A stretch of DNA of 64,000 nucleotides, from positions 62,001 through 126,000 of the forward strand of contig NZ_DATMFT010000025.1 of NCBI RefSeq assembly GCF_035556095.1, given 5' to 3'. The notes under the pieces were generated by a model. That model did no database searches. It was given only the letters and a program-made list of their open reading frames with translations, and was not told the DNA's origin. The position numbers were made by a program, and so were the translations under genes. Shown here piece after piece: positions 16,904 to 25,106 of the stretch. Origin of the DNA: Parapedobacter sp035556095 (GTDB lineage Bacteria; Bacteroidota; Bacteroidia; Sphingobacteriales; Sphingobacteriaceae). Position 1 is the first letter of the stretch. Each line of letters begins with the position of its first letter.

Positions 16904-17908
16904 CTATTTCCGGTTTCCCCTGAAAGCATACATCAAATAAAACAGTGCTGGCAGGATGAAGATGCTACCCAGCACGAGTGCCCACCCCAGCGCATCGATA
17001 CTGGCCAAGCCCCCGTGGTGGTCGGTTAGCGACAGGTCTCCGCCGTTCTTCAATAAAATGAGGTGCGGGTAGTGGCGATACGTCGCGGCAAAAAGAATCA
17101 TCACCACCTGAAAACCGGCCAACAGCCGCATCCATAGCACGGAACGTCTGTTGAGCGCAACAAATAACGCGACCAACGACAGGGTGGCCAGCAGCACTGC
17201 CAGTTGTCCCCAAAGGTCTCCCACAATCCACTCCACAAGAGGGATACCCGACCGATGAGCTGACACGAAAACCGCTCCACCGCACGCCACAGCGATGGCA
17301 ATGAATGCCCGAGCGAGCCGCACCAGCATCCGCTGGTGCCCGGCGTCTGCCGTTTGCCCCACGGCAAACACTGCCGCGAGGTAGCCGCATATGGCCACCG
17401 TGAAAAATCCTACGCTCACGCCAAAGGGATTCAGCCAGCTGTATACGTATGCCGACAAGAAGTCGGTCGCTTCCGTGTCGATCGTCCGCGAAACCGTCGC
17501 TGCCGCAATGATGCCCAGAAAAAACGGCGTAATAAGGCTTGATAGCGTAAAAACGTGCGAATAGACCGTTTGCATCTCATCCGTTACCGCATCGTAATGC
17601 CGGAAAGCAAACGCTGTCCCCCGTGCGATGATACCCAACAGCATCAGCACCAGCGGAATATGCATGTAAACCGACATGGTGGTGTAGATTTCCGGAAAGC
17701 CCACGAAAAGGATGACGATGGCAATGATCAACCACATGTGGTTGGCCTCCCAGATCGGCCCGATGGCATCATACATGATGTTGCGAACGGTTTTGCGATG
17801 CTTGGGTTTACTCACCAGCTCCACGATGCCCGCACCGAAATCAGCTCCACCTAACAGGATATACAGACAGATGGAAGCCCAGAGGTAAGCGATGACGATA
17901 TACAGCAT
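16904..17908 (-). CDS. cydB: Cytochrome bd quinol oxidase subunit II
   Basis: 334-residue polytopic protein (about eight to nine helices) that pairs with CydA in the high-affinity quinol oxidase. It starts with AYLWASICLYILLGGADFGAGIVEL, the conserved CydB N terminus with the LxGGADFGAG motif. IGPIWEANHMWLIIAIVILFVGFPEIY follows, another family hallmark. The start is 5 bp after the cydA stop, so the two form an operon. No cydX or cydDC gene is nearby. Confidence 0.95.
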   Translation of the reverse strand: MLYIVIAYLWASICLYILLGGADFGAGIVELVSKPKHRKTVRNIMYDAIGPIWEANHMWLIIAIVILFVGFPEIYTTMSVYMHIPLVLMLLGIIARGTAFAFRHYDAVTDEMQTVYSHVFTLSSLITPFFLGIIAAATVSRTIDTEATDFLSAYVYSWLNPFGVSVGFFTVAICGYLAAVFAVGQTADAGHQRMLVRLARAFIAIAVACGGAVFVSAHRSGIPLVEWIVGDLWGQLAVLLATLSLVALFVALNRRSVLWMRLLAGFQVVMILFAATYRHYPHLILLKNGGDLSLTDHHGGLASIDALGWALVLGSIFILPALFYLMYAFRGNRK

Positions 17909-17913
17909 AGTCG

Positions 17914-19248
17914 TTATGGATTCTTTTGGTATTCGGGGTCTGTCGGATCGTATAATCTGCCCACCATCTTGATCTGCCGATACAGCAAGAATATCACAAT
18001 CAGCGAAAGCGATATGAAAATCGCCGTAAACAGGTAGAACGAATAGACGATCCCGGGCATGGGCGTCACGGCGTCGGCCGTACGCATCACCTCATGGATA
18101 ATCCACGGCTGCCGGCCCACCTCGGTGACGGTCCACCCTGCCTCCAAGGCGATGTACCCCATCGGAATGGCCACCACAAACAGCCGCAGTAGCCAACGGC
18201 TGGACAACCAGGGCCGCTTGCGGATCAACCCATACAGGTAGACAACCGCCAGCGCCGCCAGCAACATCCCCAACCCAATCATGAGCTGAAACGCATAGTG
18301 CGTTACGGCCACCGGTGGCCGATTCTCGCGCGGAACATCCTTGAGTCCCATCACCGGCTTGTCCACATCACCATGGGCAAGAAAACTCAGCAGTCCCGGT
18401 ATTTTCAATGCATATCGCACCGTATCGTTCTCCTCATCGGGGATACCCCCCACGATAAACGGTGCCCGTGGCTCGGTATCAAAATGCGCCTCCATGGCTG
18501 CCAGTTTCACCGGCTGCCGCTTGGCTACGTCTTTCGCCGAAATATCTCCGCTGACCGGCTGCAATAATGCCGCTATACACGCCGAGAGTGCCGCAATGCG
18601 GAACGCCGCATGATGGAACGATGTATTTTTCCCTTTCAACAGCATCAGCGCGTGTACGCCGGCAACGGCAAAACCCGTGGCGACAAAAGCGGCCAGTACC
18701 ATATGCAACGCCTGTGAAAACCACGCGTCGTTAAACATCGCAGCGATGGGATCGATGTTGAGGTATTGCCCGTCGACATAGTCGAAACCTGCCGGACTGT
18801 TCATCCACGCATTCGCGGCCACCACCAGGATACCGGAAGCGATACCACTCAGGCCCACCACCACACCGGTCGCCCAGTGGAACCACCGGTTGAACCGCCC
18901 CCAGCCATACAGGAAAAACCCGAGCGCAATGGCCTCGATGAAAAACGCGGTGCCCTCCAACGAAAATGGCATGCCGAAAATCGGTCCGGCATGTTCCATG
19001 AAGGTCGGCCACAGCAGCCCAAGCTCAAAAGAGAGCATCGTTCCCGATACTGCTCCTGTGGCAAAAAAAATGGCTACCCCGCGGCTCCAAGCTTTGGTAA
19101 GCCCTTTGTACAACACATTTCCCGTTTTCAGGTAAATGAAATGCGAAATGGACATGAAAAACGGCATCACCATGCCGATACAGGCAAAAATGATGTGGAA
19201 ACCCAGGGACATGGCCATCTGTGAACGGGCCGCGAGAAAATCATCCAT
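17914..19248 (-). CDS. cydA: Cytochrome bd quinol oxidase subunit I
   Basis: 444-residue haem-bearing subunit with about nine helices. Visible landmarks are QMAMSLGFHIIFACIGM, whose His is a haem d/b ligand; HMVLAAFVATGFAVAGVHALML with the haem b558 His; and EVGRQPWIIHEVMRTADAVTP with the invariant GRQPW. The quinol-binding Q-loop region lies around VAKRQPVKLAAMEAHFDT and appears short. The enzyme reduces O2 with menaquinol under low oxygen. A TAGCTTTG -7 box lies 24-31 bp upstream. cydB follows after 5 bp. Confidence 0.96.
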   Translation of the reverse strand: MDDFLAARSQMAMSLGFHIIFACIGMVMPFFMSISHFIYLKTGNVLYKGLTKAWSRGVAIFFATGAVSGTMLSFELGLLWPTFMEHAGPIFGMPFSLEGTAFFIEAIALGFFLYGWGRFNRWFHWATGVVVGLSGIASGILVVAANAWMNSPAGFDYVDGQYLNIDPIAAMFNDAWFSQALHMVLAAFVATGFAVAGVHALMLLKGKNTSFHHAAFRIAALSACIAALLQPVSGDISAKDVAKRQPVKLAAMEAHFDTEPRAPFIVGGIPDEENDTVRYALKIPGLLSFLAHGDVDKPVMGLKDVPRENRPPVAVTHYAFQLMIGLGMLLAALAVVYLYGLIRKRPWLSSRWLLRLFVVAIPMGYIALEAGWTVTEVGRQPWIIHEVMRTADAVTPMPGIVYSFYLFTAIFISLSLIVIFLLYRQIKMVGRLYDPTDPEYQKNP

Positions 19249-19271
19249 GCCGATACTGCGATTTGTCTCCC

Positions 19272-19279
19272 CAAAGCTA
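19272..19279 (-). promoter_or_regulatory. -7 box TAGCTTTG of cydAB
   Basis: Minus-strand TAGCTTTG matches TAnnTTTG, with the cydA ATG 23 bp downstream. The rest of the 124-bp gap to the PhnA gene shows no other clear signal. Confidence 0.5.
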
Positions 19280-19372
19280 CGGAAATAACAGCTATCCGCT
19301 GCGACCTTCTAATAGGCTATGCAAGCAAATGATTAATTTAAAAACGTTCTAAAAATTAATATCCCCTGCTTG

Positions 19373-19942
19373 TTAACTTTGTTTTTTGAGGTACTTGGTT
19401 AGGATCACGATCTGTTGTCCTTCAACCCTGCCCTCGATCTGTTCGGCATTGTCTTCGACCAGGCGAATATTCCTAACTACGGTACCCAATTTGGCACTGA
19501 TAGTGCTGCCTTTCACATCCAGCGTTTTGGTTAATACCACCGAGTCACCGTTCTGCAGTACATTGCCGAACGCGTCTTTGTGGATGACGGCTTCACCCGG
19601 TTCTTCGGGTGCCGCCACAGCTTCTGCCCACGCCGACGTCTCCTCATCGAGGTAGAGGATATCCAGCGCATCCGCGGCCCAACTTTCGCCCTTCAGGCGG
19701 TTAAGCATCCGCCAAGCCAGCACCTGCACAGCAGGGACCTCGCTCCACATCGTATCCGGAAGGAATCGCCATTCGTCGGGGTTTACCGGCTCGCGACCCT
19801 CGATCTGCGCAAGTAACGACTGGCATACCACCACTTCATTTTCCGAGTGGTTATCCGGTGGCACGTGATATACCACCACTTCCGCTTCTTTACCACAGAG
19901 TTCACACTTGCCACCGCTTCGGGCCAACAGTTTATCGTTCAT
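19373..19942 (-). CDS. PhnA domain-containing protein
   Basis: 189-residue protein. The N-terminal zinc-ribbon-like segment has KCELCGK followed by VVYHVPP and a VVVCQSLL. The C-terminal PhnA (YjdM-like) domain has DAFGNVLQNGDSVVLTKTLDVKGSTISAKLGTVVRNIRL and ends IEGRVEGQQIVILTKYLKK. Despite the name, these proteins are not shown to act on phosphonates in most bacteria, and the role is unknown. The ATG follows a TATCTTTG box by only 5 bp, suggesting a near-leaderless message. Confidence 0.88.
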   Translation of the reverse strand: MNDKLLARSGGKCELCGKEAEVVVYHVPPDNHSENEVVVCQSLLAQIEGREPVNPDEWRFLPDTMWSEVPAVQVLAWRMLNRLKGESWAADALDILYLDEETSAWAEAVAAPEEPGEAVIHKDAFGNVLQNGDSVVLTKTLDVKGSTISAKLGTVVRNIRLVEDNAEQIEGRVEGQQIVILTKYLKKQS

Positions 19943-19947
19943 GGCCG

Positions 19948-19955
19948 CAAAGATA
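19948..19955 (-). promoter_or_regulatory. -7 box TATCTTTG of the PhnA-domain gene
   Basis: Minus-strand TATCTTTG, then CGGCC, then ATG. The five-base spacing leaves no room for a Shine-Dalgarno site. Confidence 0.55.
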
Positions 19956-20019
19956 ACAATGATTCCGATGTGTAGCGAAAAGCCTCTTTGCAGCGTTTAG
20001 CTTAAAAACTGACAATGTT

Positions 20020-20634
20020 ATGAAAACAAGCTATTCCCTCTTTACTCTTTTGGCTACCCTGCTCTTTGGTGCGTGCGAAAAAAGCGACATCGAACACGAA
20101 AGCACCTTTGAGCGGAGTTACCACACGTGGTTGGATTTTAAAGCGGCCAGCGGCGACAGCTATCGCTATGAAGTCTCCGGCGCTACCTGGGCCGGATCGT
20201 CCTGGCGCACCACGATTACCGTCCGGGAGGGGAAGGTTGTGCAACGAGACTTCCAATACATCGTCTTCAATAATAACCCCATGCCCGACGGCGGCTGGGA
20301 GTCGGCTTCGATGGCCGATCTTTTGGACAGTTTTGGCTTTACCGCCGACGAGTTCGAAGAGCAGGAAGGACACTCGCTTCTCGAATCACTCCGGTGGACA
20401 GAGCACGAAGGTGAACTCGGACTGCACGAGATATCTCCTGCCAGTACCATACAGACCCTGGACGACATCTATGAAAAAGCCAGGTCTTTCTGGCTGAAAA
20501 AGCGCTCGGATGCGGAAGTCTATTTCGAGGCGAAAAACAACGGCCTGATTTCTTCCGCCGGCTTCGTGCCCAACAATTGCATGGACGATTGCTTTTCGGG
20601 TATCAGTATCCGGCTAATTGAAGCGATTGATTGA
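20020..20634 (+). CDS. Unrecognised lipoprotein, possibly DUF6174-like
   Basis: 204-residue protein with a lipoprotein signal (TSYSLFTLLATLLFGACEK, Cys ~19), so it is probably anchored in a membrane on the periplasmic side. The mature part has alternating strands such as YRYEVSGATW and WRTTITVREGKVVQRDFQY. This resembles small DUF6174-type lipoproteins, in which a YxY strand is followed by a VxxGxV strand, but the match is weak. Two Cys near the C terminus (NNCMDDCF) may form a disulfide. A second unrelated lipoprotein follows on the same strand 64 bp later, behind its own promoter box. Confidence 0.75.
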   Translation: MKTSYSLFTLLATLLFGACEKSDIEHESTFERSYHTWLDFKAASGDSYRYEVSGATWAGSSWRTTITVREGKVVQRDFQYIVFNNNPMPDGGWESASMADLLDSFGFTADEFEEQEGHSLLESLRWTEHEGELGLHEISPASTIQTLDDIYEKARSFWLKKRSDAEVYFEAKNNGLISSAGFVPNNCMDDCFSGISIRLIEAID

Positions 20635-20683
20635 CCATGCTCTTCTTTCGCTAACGGACCTGCTCGAATATTGTCTAAAATCA

Positions 20684-20691
20684 TAACTTTG
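20684..20691 (+). promoter_or_regulatory. -7 box TAACTTTG
   Basis: TAACTTTG ends 7 bp before the ATG at 20699 of the second lipoprotein gene. The CCCCAAC between them shows no Shine-Dalgarno match. Confidence 0.55.
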
Positions 20692-20698
20692 CCCCAAC

Positions 20699-21631
20699 AT
20701 GATGAATATACCTCGCTACATTTCCTTCTTTTTGGGCTTACTAGCCCTATCTTGCAGCAAAAAAGAACAGCCAGCAGAAATCGCTGATTTAGTTTTCCCT
20801 TCCGACACTTATTATGTGGGAGCGGGTAGCCAGACCTCGCTTTACATCATGCAGGGCAACAAAAGATACCAATTGCTTGCCGGCGATGAAACGATTATTG
20901 AAGCTGTAGCCGACGGTACTCCTTGGCCCGCTGGCCAGCTTACGGTGAAAGGTCTGAAAAAAGGGAGCTCCGTGTTGAGCGTGACAGACGAAATAACTGG
21001 AAAGGAAGTTTCGTTAACCATCCATGTGGTCGACCCGTTCCTGGTATCGAGGCTAGGACATGCTGTTCCGGCGGTTAAGTTTGACCCACTCGTACCAGAA
21101 GCAACACGAAAAACGATCCGGGAAGAAGTCAAAACGTTTGCAGATTTTGATCTGGATGACATCCTCGTCTTACATCGGAATAAGGAGCAGCGTTTTTTTG
21201 TTTTTGGAAAGGTAGACTTTGAAAAAGGGGAGAAACTTTCGGAATCCGCATTGAAGCAATCCGGGACGTATGAACTGGTCTTCAGCACAGACGGCGAACA
21301 GCAGCTAACCCTGCATTTTGACGGCGAAGGAAACTCCCTTTCCTTGGGCGTCTACGCAAACAGCGCATGGGCAAAGAACACCCTGCAGGAATTCAGCAGT
21401 GGTAAACAAAGCAGCCCGGCAATGGCAGAAAAACGGATGAGCGCTATCCATGCCGAAACGCCTATCGACTATTTCGATCGCCACATCAAGGTTTTCAAAG
21501 ATTTAACATTCCACATCAACGCGGCCTATCCGGATATAGAAATCGAATCGGCAGCATTGTACCAGGAAGTCGAATTATGGCCCGATTTTCAGAATTATGG
21601 CTTGTCATTGGATGACGGTATTCTTGAATAA
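20699..21631 (+). CDS. Unrecognised lipoprotein with possible Ig-like domain
   Basis: 310 residues. The signal peptide (ISFFLGLLALSCSKK) has a lipobox Cys near residue 20. Residues ~30-115 are rich in beta strands and read like a bacterial Ig-like module: VFPSDTYYVGAGSQTSLYI, then LTVKGLKKGSSVLSVTD and VSLTIHVVDP, a pattern seen in BIG2-type domains. The C-terminal two thirds match nothing I recognise. The start may be either of two adjacent ATGs (20699 or 20702). The region after it (21632-22661) is decayed DNA, so this gene borders an accessory segment. Confidence 0.7.
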   Translation: MMNIPRYISFFLGLLALSCSKKEQPAEIADLVFPSDTYYVGAGSQTSLYIMQGNKRYQLLAGDETIIEAVADGTPWPAGQLTVKGLKKGSSVLSVTDEITGKEVSLTIHVVDPFLVSRLGHAVPAVKFDPLVPEATRKTIREEVKTFADFDLDDILVLHRNKEQRFFVFGKVDFEKGEKLSESALKQSGTYELVFSTDGEQQLTLHFDGEGNSLSLGVYANSAWAKNTLQEFSSGKQSSPAMAEKRMSAIHAETPIDYFDRHIKVFKDLTFHINAAYPDIEIESAALYQEVELWPDFQNYGLSLDDGILE

Positions 21632-21773
21632 CGACGCTACGCGATGTAATGATAAGGAGTAACGGCAACTTTCAACTTCGACACTAGTTCGCAATTCCTT
21701 CGAGATAGATTCGCCATGCCAGCACATTATAGCCGCCATACCTCTACAGTGATAGCACGTTCTACCACATGAA

Positions 21774-21886
21774 ACGTGGACTCGACGTGGACTCACCGTG
21801 CTCACAGGGTGCAGGCATAGCGAAGCAGTCTCGAACCGTTGGCAAACAAGTGTCGAACAAGTATCGAAGCAATTTCGACCGAATGT
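21774..21886. repeat. Degenerate tandem repeat of 11-bp units
   Basis: From 21821 the sequence falls into consecutive 11-mers: CGAAGCAGTCT, CGAACCGTTGG, CAAACAAGTGT, CGAACAAGTAT, CGAAGCAATTT, CGACCGAATGT. Just before, from 21774, ACGTGGACTCG and ACGTGGACTCA form another near-perfect 11-mer pair, followed by two looser units. Eleven is not a multiple of three, so this is unlikely to be a protein repeat; it is close to one helical turn. No gene is seen in 21632-21950. Confidence 0.5.
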
Positions 21887-21959
21887 GAATACGAGTGGTA
21901 TTACAAGGCAGTTCATACTCCCGAAACTGCTGATGTCGTGACTTGGATTACGAGTCAGC

Positions 21960-22344
21960 GATTCTTTGGATTGATTACATTTAAGTCCTGAAACCTTGAG
22001 GAAGTCCTTTTCATTGTCCGCAATCAATGTCAAGTCATTGACAACTGCCGTGGCGGCAATAAGTGCATCTGGTAATTTGATTTTATGGATTTTTCGAATC
22101 CTAATTGTTTCGTTGACGATGTTATTGTCTAAACCGATTACGGTAGAATTAAATACAAATTGCTGGTAAATTAGCAGGTCGTTGGGATTTGAGGGTGCCT
22201 ATGCCTGAAGTTCGACTTCTGAAATAAAAGAAATACTGCCATCATCGTCGACAACGTCATCTAAAACACCAATGCCGTTTCGGGAAACGTTCCATTGAGG
22301 TATTTGATGATCACAGAGGTATCAATCAAATATCCCGTTGCCAT
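21960..22344 (-). pseudogene. Decayed PIN-domain toxin (vapC-like)
   Basis: Minus-strand reading begins ATG with MATGYLIDTSVIIKYLNGT (PIN motif 1 Asp in LIDTS) and FPETALVF, then hits TAG. Shifting one frame restores LDDVVDDDGSISFISEVELQ, then a second TAG where Trp is expected. It continues through PSNPNDLLIYQQFVFNSTVI to KLPDALIAATAV, with the second acidic site in DALIAA, and LTLIADNEKDFLKVSGL, the third. The order and spacing are those of a VapC ribonuclease with one frameshift and one stop. It overlaps the preceding antitoxin-like tail as in intact vapBC pairs. Confidence 0.75.
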
Positions 22345-22573
22345 TCGTTAGGTAATTCGGCTAACTGTTTGTCAATTTCCGCAAGGGAGTCCGCCAGCTT
22401 CTTCTTACCAGCCTGCATGTCCAGGATTTTCTCCTCAATACTGTCTTTACAAATCGTCCGATAAGCCATCACATGCTTGTCCTAACCAATGCGGCAACAA
22501 CGGTCAATGGCTTGCACAATACTTCTTGTTGTTTATCTATGGTTAGTTTCTCGGTAGATAATTGGTCATTCAT
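22326..22573 (-). pseudogene. SNF2 helicase C-terminal fragment spliced into antitoxin remnants
   Basis: Minus strand, 22573-22517 encodes MNDQLSTEKLTIDKQQEVL, which resembles an antitoxin start. The frame then shifts into QAIDRCCRIG (22514 on), a TAG, then DKHVMAYRTICKDSIEEKIL and DMQAGKKKLADSLA. This is the conserved motif VI and tail of SNF2-family helicases (QAIDRAHRIGQ...), with the Gln codon now a stop. The frame ends EIDKQLAELPNEWQRDI and TGA, overlapping the vapC ATG as an antitoxin C terminus would. This looks like a recombination scar, not a working gene. Confidence 0.6.
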
Positions 22574-22661
22574 ATACGCTTGGTTTGGCAAATAAAAATT
22601 AGATTCCGATTAGAAACGCCACTGAAATTCCATTTTTTAATCATTTGTTGTCGGAACTTTT

Positions 22662-24434
22662 CTATTCGGATACTTTGTTGATTATTATATCGGGTTTCTC
22701 CTCCTTCTCAACTTTCCCCTCCAACTCCTTCACCACCTCATCCAACATCCCTTCAAAGAATTGTACGATTTCCGCGGCCCGGTCTTTATAAAACGGTTGC
22801 GAAATGTTTGACAGGCCGATCTCCACGTTTTGCCACCACACCGTATGCGGGCTTAGTATCAATTGCATGCGTGCCGTTTCCATACTGCTCGTCAGGTACA
22901 CAAAGTCCAAGAGTTTCCGGCCCGTTACCCCACTCCAATCAATTAATTCCGCTAAATCCACCCCATAGGGTTCAAACCCCACGGCACACCGCAGATAGGT
23001 GCTGACCCCCATTTCCAGCAGGTTCCGCAGCAACAGGAAGCAGGTATCCAGCTTCAATGCCGGTGCATCCTGAATGAGGGCGTTTAAGTTGTCCATGCAA
23101 GTCTTGGCATTCCGCCACGTTTTTTCGACACGCTCATACTCGGCTCTCCAATCCACATCTCTCACTTCAAAGGAAGGCTCGAAGGTCGCTTTCCTGCGCA
23201 AGATCCGGCCTTTGGTCCACAGCGTATGAAAGAAGCGGTTCCCTTCCGCTAGATTCTTTTGGACGGTTTTCGTGTTCAGGTAAACCACTATGGCGCTCGC
23301 GACTCCCACCTGCATGGTCCGGAAATGGAAGGGACCCTTGTTGTTCATCAACACCACGAGGTAGAGTTCCACTTTCGAGCCTCCTTCGCCATCTTCCCCC
23401 TCTTCCGGCCGGAACAGGTAATTGCCCGAGAAGCCGCCGGTATGGTAGTTCAGCAGCAAAACCTGCTCAGGATTGTGGTTCTGGCGTATTTTATCGAGCA
23501 GTTTGTTGACATCCCGCTTATACCGGTTCGGCCACGGAAAGTTGCTAAAGTCCTCACAGACCACTTGGGTAGCCGGGGCTAGGCCAGCCATCGGCTCTTT
23601 TGCAGGCTTTGTCGCGGCTGGTTCAATCAACTTTGCCTCTTCCTTCGGCAATTGCTCACGGTAAGCCTTTACCCGTGCAACCATCGAGCCAACCATCTCA
23701 TCCATCGCCGCCTTAGCTTGCTCGCATTTGTCCAGCAGGATACCAAACTCGTCCTCCCCGATTTCAATGGATTCTTGTTTCTTCGCTTTCGTATAGCTTT
23801 GATCCAGCAGACGGAACAAATCCACCGATGGGCTATCATACGGGAAAATCGCTTGCAGCTGCGGCAATATCCCGCGAAGGGTTTTCATCAGATGCTCTAC
23901 ATTATGGCCCTTGCCTCCATTGATTCCCACCGTGGTCCGAAAGCCTTTCAATCTGAGTTCCAGAAACTGGTGCAACATGAACGTCGCCTGCGCGTAGTCG
24001 CCCTTAGCAAGAAAATTTTCTACGCCCTCCCGGAATTCGTCCGACCCCTTGCGGCATTTGTCGTAATTAAGTTCCGCCAACTCCAGCAGTCCTCCAATGG
24101 TTTTGTGGGAAAGCAACGGATTTCCCTTTTTTGACCCGGCATACAGCTCATGCTGTGGCAACGACGCATATGTGTAATACAGGCTTCCCTGTTTCAACTG
24201 GTTCTGCCATTCGCCAGCAAGAATGATATCAAAAGGAAGCGGTTCAGTATCCGAAAAACACAGCGATACCAGCGGTGCCATCGTTTTTGGCGCTAACCCT
24301 TTAACCGGGTTGACGACCAGCAGCAAATGTGGCCGTTCTTCTTCCAGATAGGGGTAAGAAAACAGGAAAATACGGTGCAAATCCATGCGCTGGGTCAGCC
24401 GCTCGACAAGTTGTTGGTTGAATACTTCTTTCAT
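22662..24434 (-). CDS. HEPN-domain protein, probably two HEPN-like halves
   Basis: 590 residues, soluble. Residues ~130-215 form a helical HEPN-like region: EGVENFLAKGDYAQATFMLH, QFLELRLKGFRTT, then GHNVEHLMKTLRGILPQL. The GHN.EHL stretch stands where HEPN proteins often have THDL. Residues ~445-560 are again helical (WRNAKTCMDNLNALIQDAPA, CFLLLRNLLEMGVSTYLR) and may be a second HEPN-like unit. The N-terminal ~110 residues look like a nucleotidyltransferase-like beta region but lack a clear catalytic motif. It is divergent from a small HTH regulator, with paired operator-like sequences between. Function could be defence or stress related; this is inference. Confidence 0.65.
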   Translation of the reverse strand: MKEVFNQQLVERLTQRMDLHRIFLFSYPYLEEERPHLLLVVNPVKGLAPKTMAPLVSLCFSDTEPLPFDIILAGEWQNQLKQGSLYYTYASLPQHELYAGSKKGNPLLSHKTIGGLLELAELNYDKCRKGSDEFREGVENFLAKGDYAQATFMLHQFLELRLKGFRTTVGINGGKGHNVEHLMKTLRGILPQLQAIFPYDSPSVDLFRLLDQSYTKAKKQESIEIGEDEFGILLDKCEQAKAAMDEMVGSMVARVKAYREQLPKEEAKLIEPAATKPAKEPMAGLAPATQVVCEDFSNFPWPNRYKRDVNKLLDKIRQNHNPEQVLLLNYHTGGFSGNYLFRPEEGEDGEGGSKVELYLVVLMNNKGPFHFRTMQVGVASAIVVYLNTKTVQKNLAEGNRFFHTLWTKGRILRRKATFEPSFEVRDVDWRAEYERVEKTWRNAKTCMDNLNALIQDAPALKLDTCFLLLRNLLEMGVSTYLRCAVGFEPYGVDLAELIDWSGVTGRKLLDFVYLTSSMETARMQLILSPHTVWWQNVEIGLSNISQPFYKDRAAEIVQFFEGMLDEVVKELEGKVEKEEKPDIIINKVSE

Positions 24435-24447
24435 AATAGTTTATTAT

Positions 24448-24524
24448 TTGTATAGATTTTCAATACAAACGTAAAGACATTATTTTAATAAGACAAATTT
24501 TTGTTAAGATTTTCTATACAATCC
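24448..24524. promoter_or_regulatory. Paired inverted operator-like sites between the HEPN and HTH genes
   Basis: TTGTATAGATTTTC (24448-24461) recurs in inverted orientation as GATTTTCTATACAATC (24508-24523). The first copy also forms its own inverted repeat, TTGTAT ... ATACAA, ending at 24468. A minus-strand TACGTTTG -7 box (24466-24473) for the HEPN gene abuts the first copy. A regulator bound here could block both divergent promoters. Confidence 0.5.
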
Positions 24525-24554
24525 GTATGTTTACCGGAACAAACGATTAGGAAT

Positions 24555-24797
24555 ATGACATCTTTGGGCGAGATCCTGGCAAAGCGGTCGGTCAACAAAT
24601 CGATGGTAGCCCGACGTACGGGACTGAGTAAAGCGCGGATAAATGAGCTGACATTGACCCCCACAGCCAAGCTGCGGGCCGATGAACTTTACCTCATTGC
24701 CAAGGCTATTGATATGGGACCGTGCGATCTATTGCATGCGCTTTGCGGCCACCTGAAGCTCAAGGAGCAGGGTGGCGGTAAAACACCTGCCGCATGA
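24555..24797 (+). CDS. Small helix-turn-helix (Cro/XRE-like) regulator
   Basis: 80-residue DNA-binding protein. TSLGEILAKRSVNKSMVARR followed by TGLSKARINELTLTP and LRADELYLIAKAIDMGPCDL fits a five-helix XRE/Cro fold, with the recognition helix around SKARINELT. The ATG at 24555 is preferred because the longer frame from 24501 would begin inside the operator region. Its stop overlaps the next gene as ATGA. It is likely to autoregulate and to repress the divergent HEPN gene through the inverted TTGTATAGA sites; this is inference from position. Confidence 0.75.
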   Translation: MTSLGEILAKRSVNKSMVARRTGLSKARINELTLTPTAKLRADELYLIAKAIDMGPCDLLHALCGHLKLKEQGGGKTPAA

Positions 24798-25054
24798 ACG
24801 ATTTTATACTTGAAGTGATGTGCCCGATTGATGATGACGCCCCGCAAAAAACATTGCTTACGGCCAGTATATTGGGTCGGCTCTCGTTCCCGGAAATGGA
24901 ACTGTTGGATTGGATCCAGATTTCCGGCACTCATAAGTTTGAAGGAATCGCGCTATTTGCCGAAAGCGCCGAAACTATATCTTTTTTGCTCTGCGAGGAC
25001 CCCGACGACGGTAGCGCCGAATCGACGATTTATAAGTTGGCCGTACCAAAGTGA
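24794..25054 (+). CDS. Small protein of unknown function
   Basis: 86 residues, acidic, no signal peptide or membrane helix. It is translationally coupled to the HTH regulator by an ATGA overlap, which argues that it is a real gene working with it. Nothing in FILEVMCPIDDDAPQ, LSFPEMELLDWIQISGTHKF or ISFLLCEDPDD is recognised. It could be a co-regulator, or an inhibitor of the HEPN protein, but no evidence in the sequence decides this. Confidence 0.6.
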   Translation: MNDFILEVMCPIDDDAPQKTLLTASILGRLSFPEMELLDWIQISGTHKFEGIALFAESAETISFLLCEDPDDGSAESTIYKLAVPK

Positions 25055-25095
25055 AGGAATGTCGGTGCACAAGCTCATTAAATTACATAAATAGC

Positions 25096-25103
25096 TACAT
25101 TTG
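25096..25103 (+). promoter_or_regulatory. -7 box TACATTTG of lgt
   Basis: TACATTTG, then TCC, then the lgt ATG at 25107. Three bases of spacing imply a leaderless transcript if this box is used. Confidence 0.5.
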
Positions 25104-25106
25104 TCC

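Noticed and set aside
21605..22033. 142-residue minus-strand reading frame
   Set aside because: Only its first ~20 codons are the end of the broken vapC; the rest reads through the 11-bp repeat and into the lipoprotein 3' end.
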